Assembly: GCA_945917985.1 (NCBI GenBank)
Contig: CAMEIH010000009.1
Coordinates: forward strand, 1-64,000
Reading direction: 5' to 3'
From: an uncultured Clostridium sp.
Lineage (GTDB): Bacteria > Bacillota > Clostridia > Lachnospirales > Lachnospiraceae
Length of the DNA: 64,000 nt
The notes below the pieces were generated by a model. That model had not been told where the DNA came from. It made no database searches and saw only the letters and a program-made list of their open reading frames with translations. Below, in pieces: positions 62,634 through 64,000 of this stretch (position 1 is the first letter of the stretch; each line of letters starts with the position of its first letter). A program made the position numbers and the translations under genes.

Positions 62634-64000
62634 ATGAAAAAAATAGTTTATAAAAGTAAAGCGATACAGGCAGTCATCCTGATAGCAGCAGCCATTTTGC
62701 TGGTATCACTGTGGCCGCTCCGCATTTTTAAGGAGACCGTGACCACGTCCATACAGCCTGTGAGCTACACCATGTCGGATAGGATCGATGAAGAACATAC
62801 CCTCTTACAGACCATTGTGGCCCAGTATGACCATATGGACAGTATCGGGATCTACCTGGATGATACCAGCGTAGGTGACAGCTTCTATGTCCGCATTCTG
62901 GATGAAAAACAGCAGCAGGTCTGTGAAGAGGAAGTGACCATAGATAGAGATCAGCTTCCGGGCTATCAGGAGGCCATGATCGATATCGATATGGAAGTGA
63001 ACAAGATGTACTACGTGATCCTGCAGGGAAAGGATTCTGCGATCTCTGTGGGAATTGAAACCGTTCCGCTAACAGACATGCCTTATCTGGGGACCATGTA
63101 TTACAGTGAGTCCTCCGTGGACGGCGCGAGCCTTGTGGCAGATTATCATTACGGAGTCCCTCTTCGAAAGACAAAGGTATTGCTTTACGGTCTTGCCATT
63201 CTCGGGGTGGCAGCGCTGCTCCTTTTTGCAGTGCGTCTCGTTTACAAGAAAAAAGAAGATAAACTGATCACCGTGGAGAGAGCGGTGAAATATACCTTAA
63301 ATCCTCTTGTGGCGGTACTTACCATTGGCTGCCTTATAGCGGTTTTTATGGGAGCCTGCGGAAGCTATCTCCTCGATAATACAGTGTTTGCAATCAGTGT
63401 GCTTCTGCTCTCCGGGATTTTGTTCTACGGCATCAATCATAGCAGAGAAGGCCAGGACAGCGTCCTGACCGCAGAATATATAAAAAGTCATGTGGGCGAT
63501 ATTTTCCAGTCGGTCTGCATAGCGGGAGCCATTGCTGCCTGCTGTGAGTATATGAGCGGCTTATACGATATCCACCATGCGGTGGCGGAGCGCAAGGAGA
63601 TGATCTGGTTTGCCCTTGCGGTCATTGCCATGTTTCAGTGGAAAGAGATTGTCAACGTGGTCAACCTTATCTACCTCGCAGGAGCAGGTATCTATGGTTA
63701 TCACTATTATCAGACTCATCTGACAGAAGAGATGGATGATCTGAACAGACAGGTCCTCAAATATACAGTCTGGATCGGAATTTTACTGGGACTTATTGTC
63801 ATCCGTACCCTGATCGGACTTTTCAGAAAGAAGCTTTCACGCCCGGCGTATCTTTACACCGGTTTACTTGCCCTGTTCTTTGCCCTGATCATCATTTTCC
63901 GCAACGGCAGATGGTGGACGGTGGCAATGGTGGTGTCCTTTACCTTATTCTATCTGAATTACGGCATGTGGGAGCATAAAGAGAGAATGCTTGCCAATAT
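62634..64000 (+). CDS. Membrane protein with extracytoplasmic N-terminal domain (3' partial)
   Basis: 455 codons, open to the right edge with no stop. ATG at 62634 with AAAGG eight bases upstream. A signal-anchor helix (about 12-30) is followed by a beta-rich soluble domain (about 35-175) reading SIGIYLDDTSVGDSFYVRILDE and MYYVILQGKDSAISVGIET, then about nine membrane segments. This order, sugar-binding-like beta domain then polytopic membrane part, is seen in some polysaccharide polymerases and ligases, but I do not recognise the family. Last visible gene of the glycan locus. Confidence 0.75.
   Translation, partial: MKKIVYKSKAIQAVILIAAAILLVSLWPLRIFKETVTTSIQPVSYTMSDRIDEEHTLLQTIVAQYDHMDSIGIYLDDTSVGDSFYVRILDEKQQQVCEEEVTIDRDQLPGYQEAMIDIDMEVNKMYYVILQGKDSAISVGIETVPLTDMPYLGTMYYSESSVDGASLVADYHYGVPLRKTKVLLYGLAILGVAALLLFAVRLVYKKKEDKLITVERAVKYTLNPLVAVLTIGCLIAVFMGACGSYLLDNTVFAISVLLLSGILFYGINHSREGQDSVLTAEYIKSHVGDIFQSVCIAGAIAACCEYMSGLYDIHHAVAERKEMIWFALAVIAMFQWKEIVNVVNLIYLAGAGIYGYHYYQTHLTEEMDDLNRQVLKYTVWIGILLGLIVIRTLIGLFRKKLSRPAYLYTGLLALFFALIIIFRNGRWWTVAMVVSFTLFYLNYGMWEHKERMLAN

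Noticed and set aside
1-64000. tRNA, rRNA genes, CRISPR arrays and prophage genes
   Set aside because: No tRNA cloverleaf, rRNA segment, repeat-spacer array or phage structural gene was recognised anywhere in the window; short RNA genes could still be missed by eye.

Overview
The window looks like the chromosome of a spore-forming, Gram-positive anaerobe of the Clostridia, most likely Lachnospiraceae. The basis is AGGAGG-type ribosome sites, lipobox lipoproteins, a SpoVT regulator, MutS2, an isoleucine T-box in front of ileS, and IS200/IS605-type TnpB elements. This placement is inferred from gene content; no rRNA or tRNA gene is present to confirm it.

Region 1 (1-14 kb): an Rpn-like protein tail, a SIMPL lipoprotein, a leftward block (mutS2, response regulator, HAMP kinase, trmL), a DUF6056-type membrane protein, a radical SAM enzyme, a GH3 beta-glucosidase followed by a cytosolic sugar-sensor/GGDEF protein, and spoVT. 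Region 2 (14-28.5 kb): a C39-like protein, a complete peptide ABC importer operon (oppA-D-F-B-C) ending in an M20 amidohydrolase, nicotinate phosphoribosyltransferase, a SWIM/SNF2 helicase and an Eis-like acetyltransferase. Region 3 (28.5-33 kb): an iron alcohol dehydrogenase whose aldehyde dehydrogenase partner is destroyed by a tnpB element and an internal deletion, then a DUF3990/XRE pair behind a consensus promoter whose spacer and -10 box are covered by a 24-bp perfect palindrome. Region 4 (33-46 kb): T-box and ileS, glycogen phosphorylase, an orphan DUF3021 gene beside an apparently complete tnpA/tnpB IS605 element that sits in its LytTR partner, a two-domain PPK2 enzyme with an ATP-grasp enzyme, a zeta-like kinase with a small partner, and a DUF3892 protein.

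Region 5 (46-64 kb) is one surface-glycan locus. A leftward operon (pseF-like, PLP decarboxylase, pseI-like, pseG-like) makes and CMP-activates a nonulosonic acid. A divergent rightward operon carries a sialyltransferase-motif glycosyltransferase, an ABC exporter, an acyltransferase, several large polytopic proteins, a WecE/RffA aminotransferase, a GNAT and a polyprenyl-phosphate glycosyltransferase. Together they suggest a lipid-linked glycan carrying a sialic-acid-like sugar and probably Fuc4NAc. PseB and PseC are not in the window.

The least expected structure is a 106-nt intergenic element present three times (cores 1189-1294, 33514-33619, 46225-46330). All three cores have the same length and orientation, and several stems carry compensatory base changes. 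Each copy is enclosed by long terminal arms that differ completely between copies yet are self-complementary in each. It looks like a structured RNA or a BOX/ERIC-like non-coding element that I cannot match to a known family.
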